A stretch of DNA of 64,000 bases, from NCBI GenBank assembly GCA_900555635.1, contig USLU01000004.1, positions 62,001-126,000 on the forward strand, read 5' to 3'. Both the position numbers and the translations under genes were made by a program. Source of the stretch: an uncultured Bacteroides sp. (GTDB taxonomy: Bacteria; Bacteroidota; Bacteroidia; Bacteroidales; Bacteroidaceae). Numbering within the stretch: the first letter of the stretch is position 1; each line of letters begins with the position of its first letter. The notes under the pieces are model-generated. The model did no database searches, was not told where the DNA came from, and saw only the letters and a list, made by a program, of their open reading frames with translations. Shown one piece after another: positions 36,433 through 45,507 of this stretch.

Positions 36433-39066
36433 ATGAAACACTTTTTATCGCTCTATCTAGGCTTCTTATTAGTAATAGCCACGCCTGTTTCCGTATATAG
36501 TTCAAATAAAACGGTGACCATTGAAAGCTTGCTACAAGAAATGGTAGACCGCAACAATCTGCCACAATATCCCAATCCTTACTACACTTGCAAGCAATTT
36601 AGCAGTTATGATCGTGCTACTACGGTTCCCGGTGATAAAAGCTGGTTTGCCAACTGGGACCGTTCCATGTTTATACGTATCGACAGTCTTCATGGAAGGA
36701 AAGAATATGTCATGATGGACACAGAAGGTCCGGGAGCCATCGTCCGCTTCTGGATGACATTTTCAGGCCCGGACTCAGGGAAAGGTATTCTGCGTATCTA
36801 TTTTGATAACAATCCCAAACCTGCCATTGAAGGAAGCGCTTTCGACGTAATAAGTGGAGGATTATTGGCGGGTACTCCGCTTTCCACTTCTGTTTCCGAC
36901 TTAACTAACTACGGTATGCGGGGGCACAATCTTTATCTGCCGCTACCCTACGGCAAACATTGCAAAGTGACTTACGAAAGTAAAAACATCAAAGATCCCG
37001 GAGCCAAAACCGGAGGAGAAGCAGTTTATTATAATATCAACTACCGCACGTATGCATCCGGAACCCCGGTAACCACTTTCTCTGTTAAAGAGTTAAGTAA
37101 AAACCAAGCGTTATTGGCAAAAGTGCAAAAGCAGTTGGAACAGCGTACAGTAATAATGCCCGAAAAGGCACAAGTAACCCATCTGACAGGTGAAATACAG
37201 CCCGGACGGTCTATCTCTGAAAAGTTAGAAACAACCGATGCCGCCATCCGGAAATTAATGTTCCGCGTTCTTGCCACGAATCAGGAACAAGCATTAAGGA
37301 GTACCATTCTAACCATCAGCTTCGATGGAAATCGAACGGTAGAATGTCCTATAGGAGACTTTTTCGGTACAGGGTACCAAATACGTCCTTCGAACACCTG
37401 GTACACACACGTAGATGCCGAAGGTATGATGTCGTGCTTCTGGATAATGCCTTATAAAAAAGATTGTACTGTATCCATTGAGAACCGCGGCAACCAGCCC
37501 GTCACTATCAAAACAGGAGAAATTGTCACTGCCCCCTACGCCTGGGATTCCAACACGCTATACTTCGGATCTTCCTGGAAGCAATTCACTCATCTGACTA
37601 CCGGCGAGTTCAAGAGCAACGAAGGAGACGGAGATCCCTTCGACATAAACTATGTCACCCTCAAAGGCAAAGGTCTCTATGTGGGAGACGGACTGACTCT
37701 GTTCAATACCGTTGATGCCTGGTGGGGAGAAGGTGACGAAAAAGTATACGTAGATGGAGAATACTTCCCCTCCCACATAGGTACCGGCACCGAAGATTAC
37801 TATGGATATGCCTGGTGTCGCCCCGAACGCTTCTCGAACCATCCTTTCATAGCACAACCCGATGGTAGTGGAAACTTTCATCCCGGATATACAGTAAACC
37901 TCCGCTTCCGCAGCCTGGATGCCATACCATTCAATAGTTCTTTGAAATTTGATATGGAAATGTGGCACTGGGTAAAGGCTACTATCAACTTTGCACCCGT
38001 CACTTACTGGTATATCAGCCCGGAAAGCGCTCCACAAACTCCTTCCGATCTGAAAGATGCCGAAGAATCGGTAGCTCTCAGCTTAAAGGATTTAGAGATT
38101 CCCGACCAATGGTTTAAAGGGAATACACATGCTCACAGCAACTATTCGGATGGAGATTCTCCTGCTACGGAAGTTATCCGGTGGTATAAAGAACATGACT
38201 ATAACTTCTTATTCGTAACAGACCATAACTACGCATTATTGCCGGATTCTATCTATCCTCACCGGGAAGCTGCATTCCTTCTCATTCCCGGTAACGAAAT
38301 AAGTGATGTCAGGGCCATTCATTGCAGTGCATTGAATGTACGCAATGCTTCCGTACTCAACCCTGCACTTCAGAGCACCGCCGATATACTAAACTGGCAC
38401 ACCGCCCAAGTACAAAAGAGTGGTGGCGTTCCGGTATTGAATCATCCTAATTTTCTTGCAGGCGTACAAGTACAAGATGTACTGCCTGTTAAAAACCTAA
38501 AGCATCTTGAGATCTTTAACGGACATCCATTAGTCTATAATGACGGTAACGAGAAGCATTCGCCTGTTGAAGTAAAATGGGATTCTTTGCTTGTCCACCA
38601 TCGATTACTCTATGGATTGGCATCAGACGATACGCACAACCTCAAAAAATGGGCAGCCGACAAAGCCAATCCTGGCAGAGGATGGATCATGGTCAGAACC
38701 AAAAAACTTACAACCGAGAATGTGATGCAAGCCATCCGAAGTGGCAATTTCTATGCTTCCTCAGGAGTCTATTTGTCCGAGTATGACTACGATAAGGACA
38801 CTAAAACCTTATCTGTAAAGATAGACCTCTCCAAAACACGCAAAGAAATGCAAACTGACAAAAAAGATACTTCCCTTAAATTTAAGATCCAATTCATTGG
38901 ATACAACGGAAAGGTATTGCATGAATCGGAAGGAACACAGGCCCGATATAAAGGAAACGATGGCGATAAGTATATGAGAGTAAAAGTAACTTGTTCTACT
39001 CCCGAAAGAACCGGCTGCGCTTGGGGACAACCTATAGAACTAGAAAAGAACTTCTTTAATCAATAA
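36433..39066 (+). CDS. secreted fusion of GH172 (DUF2961) glycosidase and PHP-type (CehA/McbA-like) domain
   Basis: An 877-residue protein with signal peptide MKHFLSLYLGFLLVIATPVS. Residues about 30-540 are DUF2961, now GH172. Signatures are DTEGPGAIVRFWMTF, GMRGHNLYLPLPYGKHCKVT, DFFGTGYQIRPSNTW and the very conserved HIGTGTEDYYGYAWC. Known GH172 members act on alpha-D-fructofuranosides or alpha-D-arabinofuranosides and make difructose dianhydride. From about residue 560 a PHP metal-dependent hydrolase fold follows, with FKGNTHAHSNYSDGDSP, FLFVTDHN, PGNEIS, VLNHPN and ASDDTHN supplying the expected His, Asp and Glu ligands. Both domains look intact, so the protein may be bifunctional. It diverges from the HTCS gene and could share its regulation. 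The PHP domain's substrate is unknown. Confidence 0.85.
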   Translation: MKHFLSLYLGFLLVIATPVSVYSSNKTVTIESLLQEMVDRNNLPQYPNPYYTCKQFSSYDRATTVPGDKSWFANWDRSMFIRIDSLHGRKEYVMMDTEGPGAIVRFWMTFSGPDSGKGILRIYFDNNPKPAIEGSAFDVISGGLLAGTPLSTSVSDLTNYGMRGHNLYLPLPYGKHCKVTYESKNIKDPGAKTGGEAVYYNINYRTYASGTPVTTFSVKELSKNQALLAKVQKQLEQRTVIMPEKAQVTHLTGEIQPGRSISEKLETTDAAIRKLMFRVLATNQEQALRSTILTISFDGNRTVECPIGDFFGTGYQIRPSNTWYTHVDAEGMMSCFWIMPYKKDCTVSIENRGNQPVTIKTGEIVTAPYAWDSNTLYFGSSWKQFTHLTTGEFKSNEGDGDPFDINYVTLKGKGLYVGDGLTLFNTVDAWWGEGDEKVYVDGEYFPSHIGTGTEDYYGYAWCRPERFSNHPFIAQPDGSGNFHPGYTVNLRFRSLDAIPFNSSLKFDMEMWHWVKATINFAPVTYWYISPESAPQTPSDLKDAEESVALSLKDLEIPDQWFKGNTHAHSNYSDGDSPATEVIRWYKEHDYNFLFVTDHNYALLPDSIYPHREAAFLLIPGNEISDVRAIHCSALNVRNASVLNPALQSTADILNWHTAQVQKSGGVPVLNHPNFLAGVQVQDVLPVKNLKHLEIFNGHPLVYNDGNEKHSPVEVKWDSLLVHHRLLYGLASDDTHNLKKWAADKANPGRGWIMVRTKKLTTENVMQAIRSGNFYASSGVYLSEYDYDKDTKTLSVKIDLSKTRKEMQTDKKDTSLKFKIQFIGYNGKVLHESEGTQARYKGNDGDKYMRVKVTCSTPERTGCAWGQPIELEKNFFNQ

Positions 39067-39070
39067 GAAC

Positions 39071-39121
39071 ATGGACAACAAGAAATACATATTACTCATT
39101 TCACTGCTAACTATAAGATAA
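39071..39121 (+). pseudogene. short signal-peptide-like ORF, probable 5' relic of a lost gene
   Basis: Four bases after the GH172-PHP stop codon, an ATG opens a 16-residue frame, MDNKKYILLISLLTIR. The KKYILLISLL pattern is that of a Bacteroides export signal cut short. It ends inside the left arm of the terminator. It is probably the remnant of a downstream gene deleted from this operon. It could also be a chance ORF. Confidence 0.35.
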
Positions 39122-39153
39122 TAAGATGATAAGTTTGCCATCTTATCATCTTA
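39122..39153. terminator. bidirectional terminator hairpin between convergent genes
   Basis: TAAGATGATAAG (39122-39133) pairs perfectly with CTTATCATCTTA (39142-39153) around an 8-nt loop. It ends the GH172-PHP transcript, and its right arm contains the stop codon of the minus-strand peptidase gene (39146-39148), so both convergent transcripts could use it. Confidence 0.65.
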
Positions 39154-41278
39154 CCTTCAATTCCTGAATCAAGTTCCCCGCCTTGCCATACTTCTCAATC
39201 ATGAACAAGATGTAGCGTACATCCACTCCAATGGTGCGCTGCATCTTCGGTTCATAGAGGATATCACTACTCATGGCTTCCCAATTTCCATCGAAAGCCA
39301 ATCCTAAAAGTTCTCCTTTGGCATTGAACATAGGACTACCGGAGTTTCCGCCCGTAATATCATTGTTTGAGATGAAGTTTACCTTCATTTCCCCCTTTTC
39401 ATCGGCATATTTGCCAAAATCTCCGGAAGAAAGGAGAGAGAGAATCTCGGGCTGAACTTCAAAATCGACATCACCTACGTGGGCTTTGACTTTCTCTAAA
39501 ATACCTTTTTGCGTAGTGTAATAATCATATTCTGCTCCATCAAAGGGAGTATATCCGCACACAGTACCAAAACTCAAACGCATGGTAGAGTTAGCATCGG
39601 GATAAAAATTGCGGGAAGCATACATCCTGCGTATGGCGGCATTCAACAAGCGTTCATTGCGGACAATTTCGCTGGATGCTTGTTGCATATGCATATTCGT
39701 CTCAAATAGTTTCGTAAGCATATCTATACCTAGAGCCATAGCAGGGTCATCATAGATATGATAGGTGGTATCTTGTTCTAAGAAGCGTTTCAGCCCACGA
39801 GGGGTAATCAACTCAGAATGTGCATAAAGACTATCTACGAATGTGCGGTCATTACCATTATACTTCGTTGCAATTGTCTGATAGATCTCCGGCAAATAGG
39901 TAGAATCTACTTTGGAACGATATTCTTTCAGTAATGACGTGAATACTTCTTTATCAATTTCTAAATCCAGGTTAGCATATTTTTCTACAATCGCTTTCAG
40001 ATTGGCAACCACCGTCTTTTCTTCTCCTTCAAAATCGAAATTAAGGATGGTCAAGGCGAGTTGTATCAATTCCGGTCCATTCAGGAAAGACTCTACAAAA
40101 TAGGCTTGAGCACGATTGGCTTCACGACGGCTCTTGTAATTCAACTCTAGATCAGAAAATAGATGCAGCAGTTGCTCACGTTCCTCGGGTGTCTGTTGAA
40201 TCCAACGACGGAGTTCCTGCTCCATATCCCGCTTCTTTTCTAAGATATGGAGTTTGCGGATTGCCAGATTGGTGCCGATACTGTTTTTCCAGTAGTTAGA
40301 GCTTTCATCGTATTTGGAGGCATATTTGATGCGTATACTATCACGAGCTTCCATTTCACGCTTCCAAATAGCCTGCTTCACGCCGCGTACATCAATCTGC
40401 GCTTGATTGGTATTATTCATCATTTCTTCAATGCCAAAAGAGGACAAGTATCGCTCCGTGCGCCCCGGATAGCCCATCGTCATACAAAATGAACCTTCTT
40501 TATAGCCATCAAGTGAAATGGGAGCTACATACTCAGGACGGTAAGGTACATTATCGGGAGAGTAATCGGCAGGACGATTGTGCTTGTCGGCATAGATGCG
40601 GAAGACACAAAAGTCACCTGTATGGCGAGGCCAAACCCAATTGTCTGTGTCCCAACCAAACTTACCGACTGACGAAGGCGGTGCAAACACCAAACGGACA
40701 TCATTGTAATCACGATAAACAGAAAGCCAAAACTCATTGCCGGCATAATAGGCATCCACAATGCCTATCAAAGTAGAATCTTTATGAGATACTTCCTCAC
40801 CGATAACCAACATCGTAGAATCTACCGCACTCGTACGTTCGGACTCACTCATGCCCGGCTCTAACGCACCAAGTACGCGTTTAGTTACATTCTCCGTACG
40901 CAACAGAAAACGAACATAAAGTTCAGGATTGGGCAATTCCTCGTTCCGGTTATGAGCAACGAATCCATCTTTCAGATAATCGTGCTCCACCGAAGAGTGT
41001 TGCTGCACGCTACTAAAGCCACAATGATGATTCGTGAACACCAATCCATCTTCAGAAACAACTACCCCGGAACAAAAACCTCCGAAACTGACAATAGCGT
41101 CTTTCAGTGATGGACGTTTAGGACTATATAGTTTACTCGCAGGCATCTGCAAGCCAAGCTCTTTCATTGCCTCTTGAGTCTGTTTATTCAGATTTCCCAG
41201 CATCCACATCCCTTCATCCGCTTGCCCGTGCAGTGCAAAGAGACAACAAGCAGCCATAATCAAATTTCTCAGTTTCAT
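39146..41278 (-). CDS. dpp7: S46-family dipeptidyl peptidase, DPP7-type
   Basis: A 710-residue secreted serine peptidase of family S46, signal peptide MKLRNLIMAACCLFALHGQA, mature start ADEGMW as in known members. The trypsin-like triad is visible: His near 83 in VFTNHHCGFSSVQQ, Asp in YRDYNDVRLVFAPP, and Ser near 645 in NDITGGNSGSPMF. Eighteen residues after the Ser lies Gly (GLAFDGNWEAMS). In characterised S46 enzymes this position is Gly in DPP7 (hydrophobic P1) and Arg in DPP11 (acidic P1), so DPP7 specificity is expected. It releases dipeptides from peptides in the periplasm. It is the last gene of a ruvB-flippase-DUF389-dpp7 cluster with short gaps, unrelated to the PULs. Confidence 0.94.
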   Translation of the reverse strand: MKLRNLIMAACCLFALHGQADEGMWMLGNLNKQTQEAMKELGLQMPASKLYSPKRPSLKDAIVSFGGFCSGVVVSEDGLVFTNHHCGFSSVQQHSSVEHDYLKDGFVAHNRNEELPNPELYVRFLLRTENVTKRVLGALEPGMSESERTSAVDSTMLVIGEEVSHKDSTLIGIVDAYYAGNEFWLSVYRDYNDVRLVFAPPSSVGKFGWDTDNWVWPRHTGDFCVFRIYADKHNRPADYSPDNVPYRPEYVAPISLDGYKEGSFCMTMGYPGRTERYLSSFGIEEMMNNTNQAQIDVRGVKQAIWKREMEARDSIRIKYASKYDESSNYWKNSIGTNLAIRKLHILEKKRDMEQELRRWIQQTPEEREQLLHLFSDLELNYKSRREANRAQAYFVESFLNGPELIQLALTILNFDFEGEEKTVVANLKAIVEKYANLDLEIDKEVFTSLLKEYRSKVDSTYLPEIYQTIATKYNGNDRTFVDSLYAHSELITPRGLKRFLEQDTTYHIYDDPAMALGIDMLTKLFETNMHMQQASSEIVRNERLLNAAIRRMYASRNFYPDANSTMRLSFGTVCGYTPFDGAEYDYYTTQKGILEKVKAHVGDVDFEVQPEILSLLSSGDFGKYADEKGEMKVNFISNNDITGGNSGSPMFNAKGELLGLAFDGNWEAMSSDILYEPKMQRTIGVDVRYILFMIEKYGKAGNLIQELKVR

Positions 41279-41294
41279 TCCTGTCTGTTATTTA

Positions 41295-42665
41295 TTATTC
41301 GGTAATCAGCCTCAACTTTTTGGCTCCTGTGCGTGCTTTAAGCCATTCTGTGATCTTATCTTTCTCGCGTGCATCGGGATGTTTACCGAATTTCAATACG
41401 GCAAGGGTAACGGTATCTGCCCGTATAGTGTCCACAGTTGTCTCAATAGCCTGAGAGATGGAGATAGACTTCACTGAAGGATAAAGCACTTTGAGTTCGG
41501 GCACAATCGTTTTGCCCAATTCATCGAATGATTTATATCGTTTCAAACTTTTCTCCAAGTCCGTAATCTTCTGTGTCTGTTCCACGAGACGTTGTTCACT
41601 GTTCTTATAGAAATCTTCCATTACCATGGCCCGGATAGAGGAGATATCCACGGCTTCATTATTCATTCCTTGCAGTACAATCAACTTGGTATCATTCAGT
41701 TTGTAATCCTTCATTTTGCTACGGGCTAAGGCAATGGAAGCTTCCGGTACTTCCTGCCCTATCAAAACGACACGTATTTCGTGTCCTTTACCTTCATGCC
41801 GTATGTTCTTGTCCAAGACCTGGGTATTCTCAAAAGAAAGTTGCTCCGTTATAAAGCGATTAGCAGCACTCTCAAAGAAGGTATCTTGAATAATACCGAC
41901 TGTCAGATACACAGCGGGGCACATAGTAAGGAAGGCTATCAGTATAATATATTTCCGTACTTTCTTTTCGCGGTTCTTATCTACAAATTCCTTTTGTTGG
42001 AAATGCATCACCCGTACCCCCAGGAAAGTGGCAAGACTGATAAATACCGAATTAATAAAATAAAGATAGAAGGCTCCGAGGAAATAAATCAGGTTACCTG
42101 TAGCCAATCCATAGCCTGCCGTACAGAGAGGAGGCATTAAAGCTGTGGCAATGGCAACACCCGGTATTACATTCCCTTTTTCTTTTGTAGAAAGCGCCGT
42201 TACACCTGCCAGACCACCCATCAATGCAATAAGTACATCATAGATTGTGGGTGATGTGCGTGCCAAAAGTTCCGACTGACCCTCGGCAACCGGACTCACC
42301 AGAAAGAATATAGTAGCAGTCGTTACACTGAAGAGTGTCGTTATCAGGAAACTTTTCAGCGAACGCTTCATCAGTTCGAAGTCATTCAAACCTACAGAAA
42401 GTCCCACACCCATAATAGGTCCCATCAAAGGAGAAATAAGCATGGCGCCGATAATCACAGCAGTTGAGTTTACATTCAAACCCAACGATGCCATAAATAT
42501 GGCAAATATCAGAATCCATAAATTAGCTCCTTTGAACTCAACTCCTTTACGAATAGAATCGACCGTCTCAAATTCATTATCCTTGTCTTTGCGTAAATCA
42601 AGATACTCCTTTATAAAGCTCTTAATGGCAAATGTATTTCTTTCTTTCGGGCTAGGTGTCTCCAT
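41295..42665 (-). CDS. DUF389 (TIGR00341-type) integral membrane protein
   Basis: A 456-residue protein. A short cytosolic N-terminus leads into a block of about six hydrophobic segments at residues 45-265. These carry the DUF389 signatures NSTAVIIGAMLISPLMGPIM, LMGGLAGVTALSTKEKGN and VIPGVAIATALMPPLCTAGY. The C-terminal 190 residues are hydrophilic (EIRVVLIGQEVPEASIALA) and probably form a soluble domain. The family is widespread and has no settled function. The gene overlaps nothing but is tightly packed: 16 bp before the DPP7 gene and 8 bp after the flippase gene. I see no feature linking it to the neighbouring functions. Confidence 0.92.
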   Translation of the reverse strand: METPSPKERNTFAIKSFIKEYLDLRKDKDNEFETVDSIRKGVEFKGANLWILIFAIFMASLGLNVNSTAVIIGAMLISPLMGPIMGVGLSVGLNDFELMKRSLKSFLITTLFSVTTATIFFLVSPVAEGQSELLARTSPTIYDVLIALMGGLAGVTALSTKEKGNVIPGVAIATALMPPLCTAGYGLATGNLIYFLGAFYLYFINSVFISLATFLGVRVMHFQQKEFVDKNREKKVRKYIILIAFLTMCPAVYLTVGIIQDTFFESAANRFITEQLSFENTQVLDKNIRHEGKGHEIRVVLIGQEVPEASIALARSKMKDYKLNDTKLIVLQGMNNEAVDISSIRAMVMEDFYKNSEQRLVEQTQKITDLEKSLKRYKSFDELGKTIVPELKVLYPSVKSISISQAIETTVDTIRADTVTLAVLKFGKHPDAREKDKITEWLKARTGAKKLRLITE

Positions 42666-42673
42666 GGCGTAAT

Positions 42674-44119
42674 CTATTTTTTGATAAAACGATTAATGAT
42701 CGGTATTTGTCTAAGCGGCATATCGTGCTTCACTATATAAGCAATAAACATCAGCAATAATACAGTACGGAATGACATACGCAGGAAGATATTCTCAATC
42801 GGAATATATTCGGCAGCTACACAAAGCACCGCTGCCAACAGTACATAACTGCCTATCGCCTTCAAATCATACTTGATGGGGTATTTCTTCTGACCGACAA
42901 AGTAGGACAACAACATAGCTACCCCATAGCCGCAGAAGCCTGCCCAGGCGCATGCCATATAGCTGTACTTAGGAATCAGCAATACATTTATCAATACAAG
43001 TATTGTGCAACCTATCAATGAGAAATAAGCTCCCCAACGTGTTTCGTCTATCAATTTGTACCAGAAAGAAAGATTGAAGTAAATACCCATGAAGATTTCC
43101 GCAGCCATCACAATAGGCACTACCCGCAGTCCCGGCCAATAATCACGCCCGATGATATAGCGCAAAATATCCATATAGAACATTACGGCAAGATATGCCA
43201 GCAAAGTAAAGATGATGAAGAACTTCATTGCCTGTGCATACATCTCTTTATTATCCTTCTCGCGGCTTTTACCAAAGACAAAAGGTTCGTATGCAAAACG
43301 AAATGCTTGTGTAAACATCGCCATCACCATGGCAATCTTACTTGCCGCTCCATAAATGCCAAGCTGTACGGTAGCTTCCGCCTCATCAGGATAAACAAAC
43401 GGGAAAATAATCTTGTCCGCCACCTGATTCAAGATACCCGCTACACCAAGCACCAACAAAGGAAGGCTATAACTGAGCATCCGTCTCAATAACTTTCTAT
43501 CAAGAACGTATGCAAAGCCACGGAGTTCGGGTATCATGCAAAGCATTATGACCGATGTACATACCAGATTAAACAGGAAGGCATAACCTACATCATTCCC
43601 CTTGAGCCAAACAAAATAAACCAGGTTCAACAGTATATTCAGGAAGATAAAAAGCAATTTTAATGCGGCGAATTTAATCGGACGCTTTTTATAACGCAGA
43701 TAGGCAAAAGGAATGCTTTGGATAGCATCCATCGCTACCACTATCATCATCATTCCTACATACCAAGGATGTGCCCCATATTCCAGCCAGCCGGCAATAG
43801 GGTCAAGAAATATCAAACCTAATGCGAGGAAGCTAAGAGCGCCGATACTAATACTGAGCAATGTGGTAGAATATACCCGCATCGGATCTTCTTCACTCTT
43901 ATTGGCAAAGCGGAAAAATCCGGTTTCCATACCGCAGGTAAGCAACACCATCAACAGTGCCACCCATGCATAGATATTAGTCACCACGCCATACCCACCC
44001 GACTCGGCAGACAAGGCCATGGTATATACAGGTACCAGCAGGTAATTAAGGAACCGCCCTACAATACTACTTACCCCATAAATGGCAGTTTCTTTTGCCA
44101 AGGTTTTTAATCCAGCCAC
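42674..44119 (-). CDS. MATE/MOP-superfamily polysaccharide flippase (Wzx-like)
   Basis: A 481-residue integral membrane protein with about 12-14 hydrophobic segments. The N-terminus LAKETAIYGVSSIVGRFLNY followed by LLVPVYTMALSAESGGYGVV is typical of oligosaccharide flippases (polysaccharide biosynthesis protein family). Such proteins move lipid-linked oligosaccharide repeat units across the inner membrane for capsule, O-antigen or peptidoglycan assembly. No glycosyltransferase or capsule genes surround it, so it is an isolated copy. It follows ruvB after 48 bp on the same strand. The substrate cannot be read from sequence. Confidence 0.92.
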   Translation of the reverse strand: MAGLKTLAKETAIYGVSSIVGRFLNYLLVPVYTMALSAESGGYGVVTNIYAWVALLMVLLTCGMETGFFRFANKSEEDPMRVYSTTLLSISIGALSFLALGLIFLDPIAGWLEYGAHPWYVGMMMIVVAMDAIQSIPFAYLRYKKRPIKFAALKLLFIFLNILLNLVYFVWLKGNDVGYAFLFNLVCTSVIMLCMIPELRGFAYVLDRKLLRRMLSYSLPLLVLGVAGILNQVADKIIFPFVYPDEAEATVQLGIYGAASKIAMVMAMFTQAFRFAYEPFVFGKSREKDNKEMYAQAMKFFIIFTLLAYLAVMFYMDILRYIIGRDYWPGLRVVPIVMAAEIFMGIYFNLSFWYKLIDETRWGAYFSLIGCTILVLINVLLIPKYSYMACAWAGFCGYGVAMLLSYFVGQKKYPIKYDLKAIGSYVLLAAVLCVAAEYIPIENIFLRMSFRTVLLLMFIAYIVKHDMPLRQIPIINRFIKK

Positions 44120-44167
44120 AACAACAAATCTAAGTTACAATTTATCTTCTTCTCTAAATACCTCTTC

Positions 44168-45202
44168 TCAGTCGTCACCAAACAAGGTTCGCTGGCTGCT
44201 GTACAGACTCCGCCCCAAATGTTTGTATGCCAACTCCGTCACTTCACGTCCACGAGGAGTGCGTTTTAGGAAACCTTCTTTAATAAGGAACGGTTCATAT
44301 ACTTCTTCGATAGTACCGGCGTCTTCACCCAAGGCAGTAGCAATGGTAGTCAAGCCTACCGGACCGCCTTTGAACTTGTCGATGATTGTACAGAGTATCT
44401 TGTTATCAATCTCGTCCAAACCGTATTTATCAATATTCAGCGCTTCGAGTGCATAATTAGCGATTTCTGTATCAATGCTTCCGGTACCTTTCACCTGTGC
44501 AAAGTCGCGCACACGACGGAGCAACGCATTGGCAATACGAGGCGTACCACGACTACGTGAAGCTATCTCGGCTGCCGCTCTCGTTGAGCAAGGTACATCG
44601 AGTATGCTTGCCGAACGACGAATAATACCGCTCAATACTTCATCGTCATAATATTCGAGGTGCATATTGATGCCGAAACGTGCACGCAATGGAGCCGTCA
44701 GCAGACCGCTACGGGTAGTAGCACCTACCAATGTGAAAGGACTTAGGTCTATTTGTATACTTCGTGCCGAAGGTCCTTTGTCTATCATAATGTCGATGCG
44801 GTAGTCCTCCATAGCCGAGTACAGATACTCTTCCACTATCGGGGAAAGGCGATGTATTTCATCAATAAACAGCACATCATTCGGTTCGAGGCTGGTGAGT
44901 ACACCTGCCAAGTCACCCGGCTTGTCAAGTACAGGTCCTGAAGTGATTTTGAAACCTACATTCAGTTCATTGGCTATAATATTAGAGAGTGTTGTTTTAC
45001 CCAACCCCGGAGGACCGTGAAGCAATACATGATCCAAAGCCTCACCCCTCAGGCGGGCAGCTTTCACAAAGATACGCAAGTTCTCCACCACCTTATCCTG
45101 CCCGCTGAAGTCTTCAAAGTTCAGGGGGCGAAGGGCGTTCTCAAAATCACGTTCCTTGTTGGTCAATTGCTGGTTGCGTATGTCAAAATCTTCTTGTTCC
45201 AT
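44168..45202 (-). CDS. ruvB: Holliday junction branch migration helicase RuvB
   Basis: The start is the ATG at 45200-45202 (MEQEDFDIRNQQL, 344 residues); an upstream frame start at 45220 adds six residues not typical of the family. All RuvB features are present: FSGQDKVVENLRIFVKAA, Walker A HGPPGLGKTTLS, Walker B VLFIDEIHRL, sensor 1 LVGATTRSGLLTAPLRARF, the arginine sensor in RGTPRIANALLRRVRDFAQV, and the C-terminal winged helix (GREVTELAYKHLG). With RuvA and RuvC it moves Holliday junctions during recombination repair. It heads the minus-strand run ruvB-flippase-DUF389-dpp7. Neither ruvA nor ruvC is in the window. Confidence 0.98.
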   Translation of the reverse strand: MEQEDFDIRNQQLTNKERDFENALRPLNFEDFSGQDKVVENLRIFVKAARLRGEALDHVLLHGPPGLGKTTLSNIIANELNVGFKITSGPVLDKPGDLAGVLTSLEPNDVLFIDEIHRLSPIVEEYLYSAMEDYRIDIMIDKGPSARSIQIDLSPFTLVGATTRSGLLTAPLRARFGINMHLEYYDDEVLSGIIRRSASILDVPCSTRAAAEIASRSRGTPRIANALLRRVRDFAQVKGTGSIDTEIANYALEALNIDKYGLDEIDNKILCTIIDKFKGGPVGLTTIATALGEDAGTIEEVYEPFLIKEGFLKRTPRGREVTELAYKHLGRSLYSSQRTLFGDD

Positions 45203-45507
45203 TGTCAATGATATAATCAACTTTCGCTATTCTTCATACCCGATTAACAAGCTGATAGAGTAGCTTTGTACGTCTCAAACTTTTTAGCTCCCTGCAAAAT
45301 AACTAATTTATTTTGAGATAATCCCTAAAAGTTGGCTCTTTTCATAGCTAACATGTTCGATAGGTACGACCCATACTTCACAGTATCACCCACAATGCTG
45401 TTACCAATACATGTGAGGTATGTTCCCTGTATGGGAGTGTATTTTCATCATTATGAGAACATCTATAAGTAAATAAGTGAACTATATATCAGATGATTAT
45501 CAGACAC
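45203..45507. other. 305-bp gap between ruvB and the AlkD-like gene
   Basis: No gene or clear promoter match is visible. It should hold the ruvB promoter and the 3' end of the AlkD-like transcript. The best A/T-rich candidate on the minus strand (TTATTTTG near 45296) misses the TA of the -7 consensus. Confidence 0.4.
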
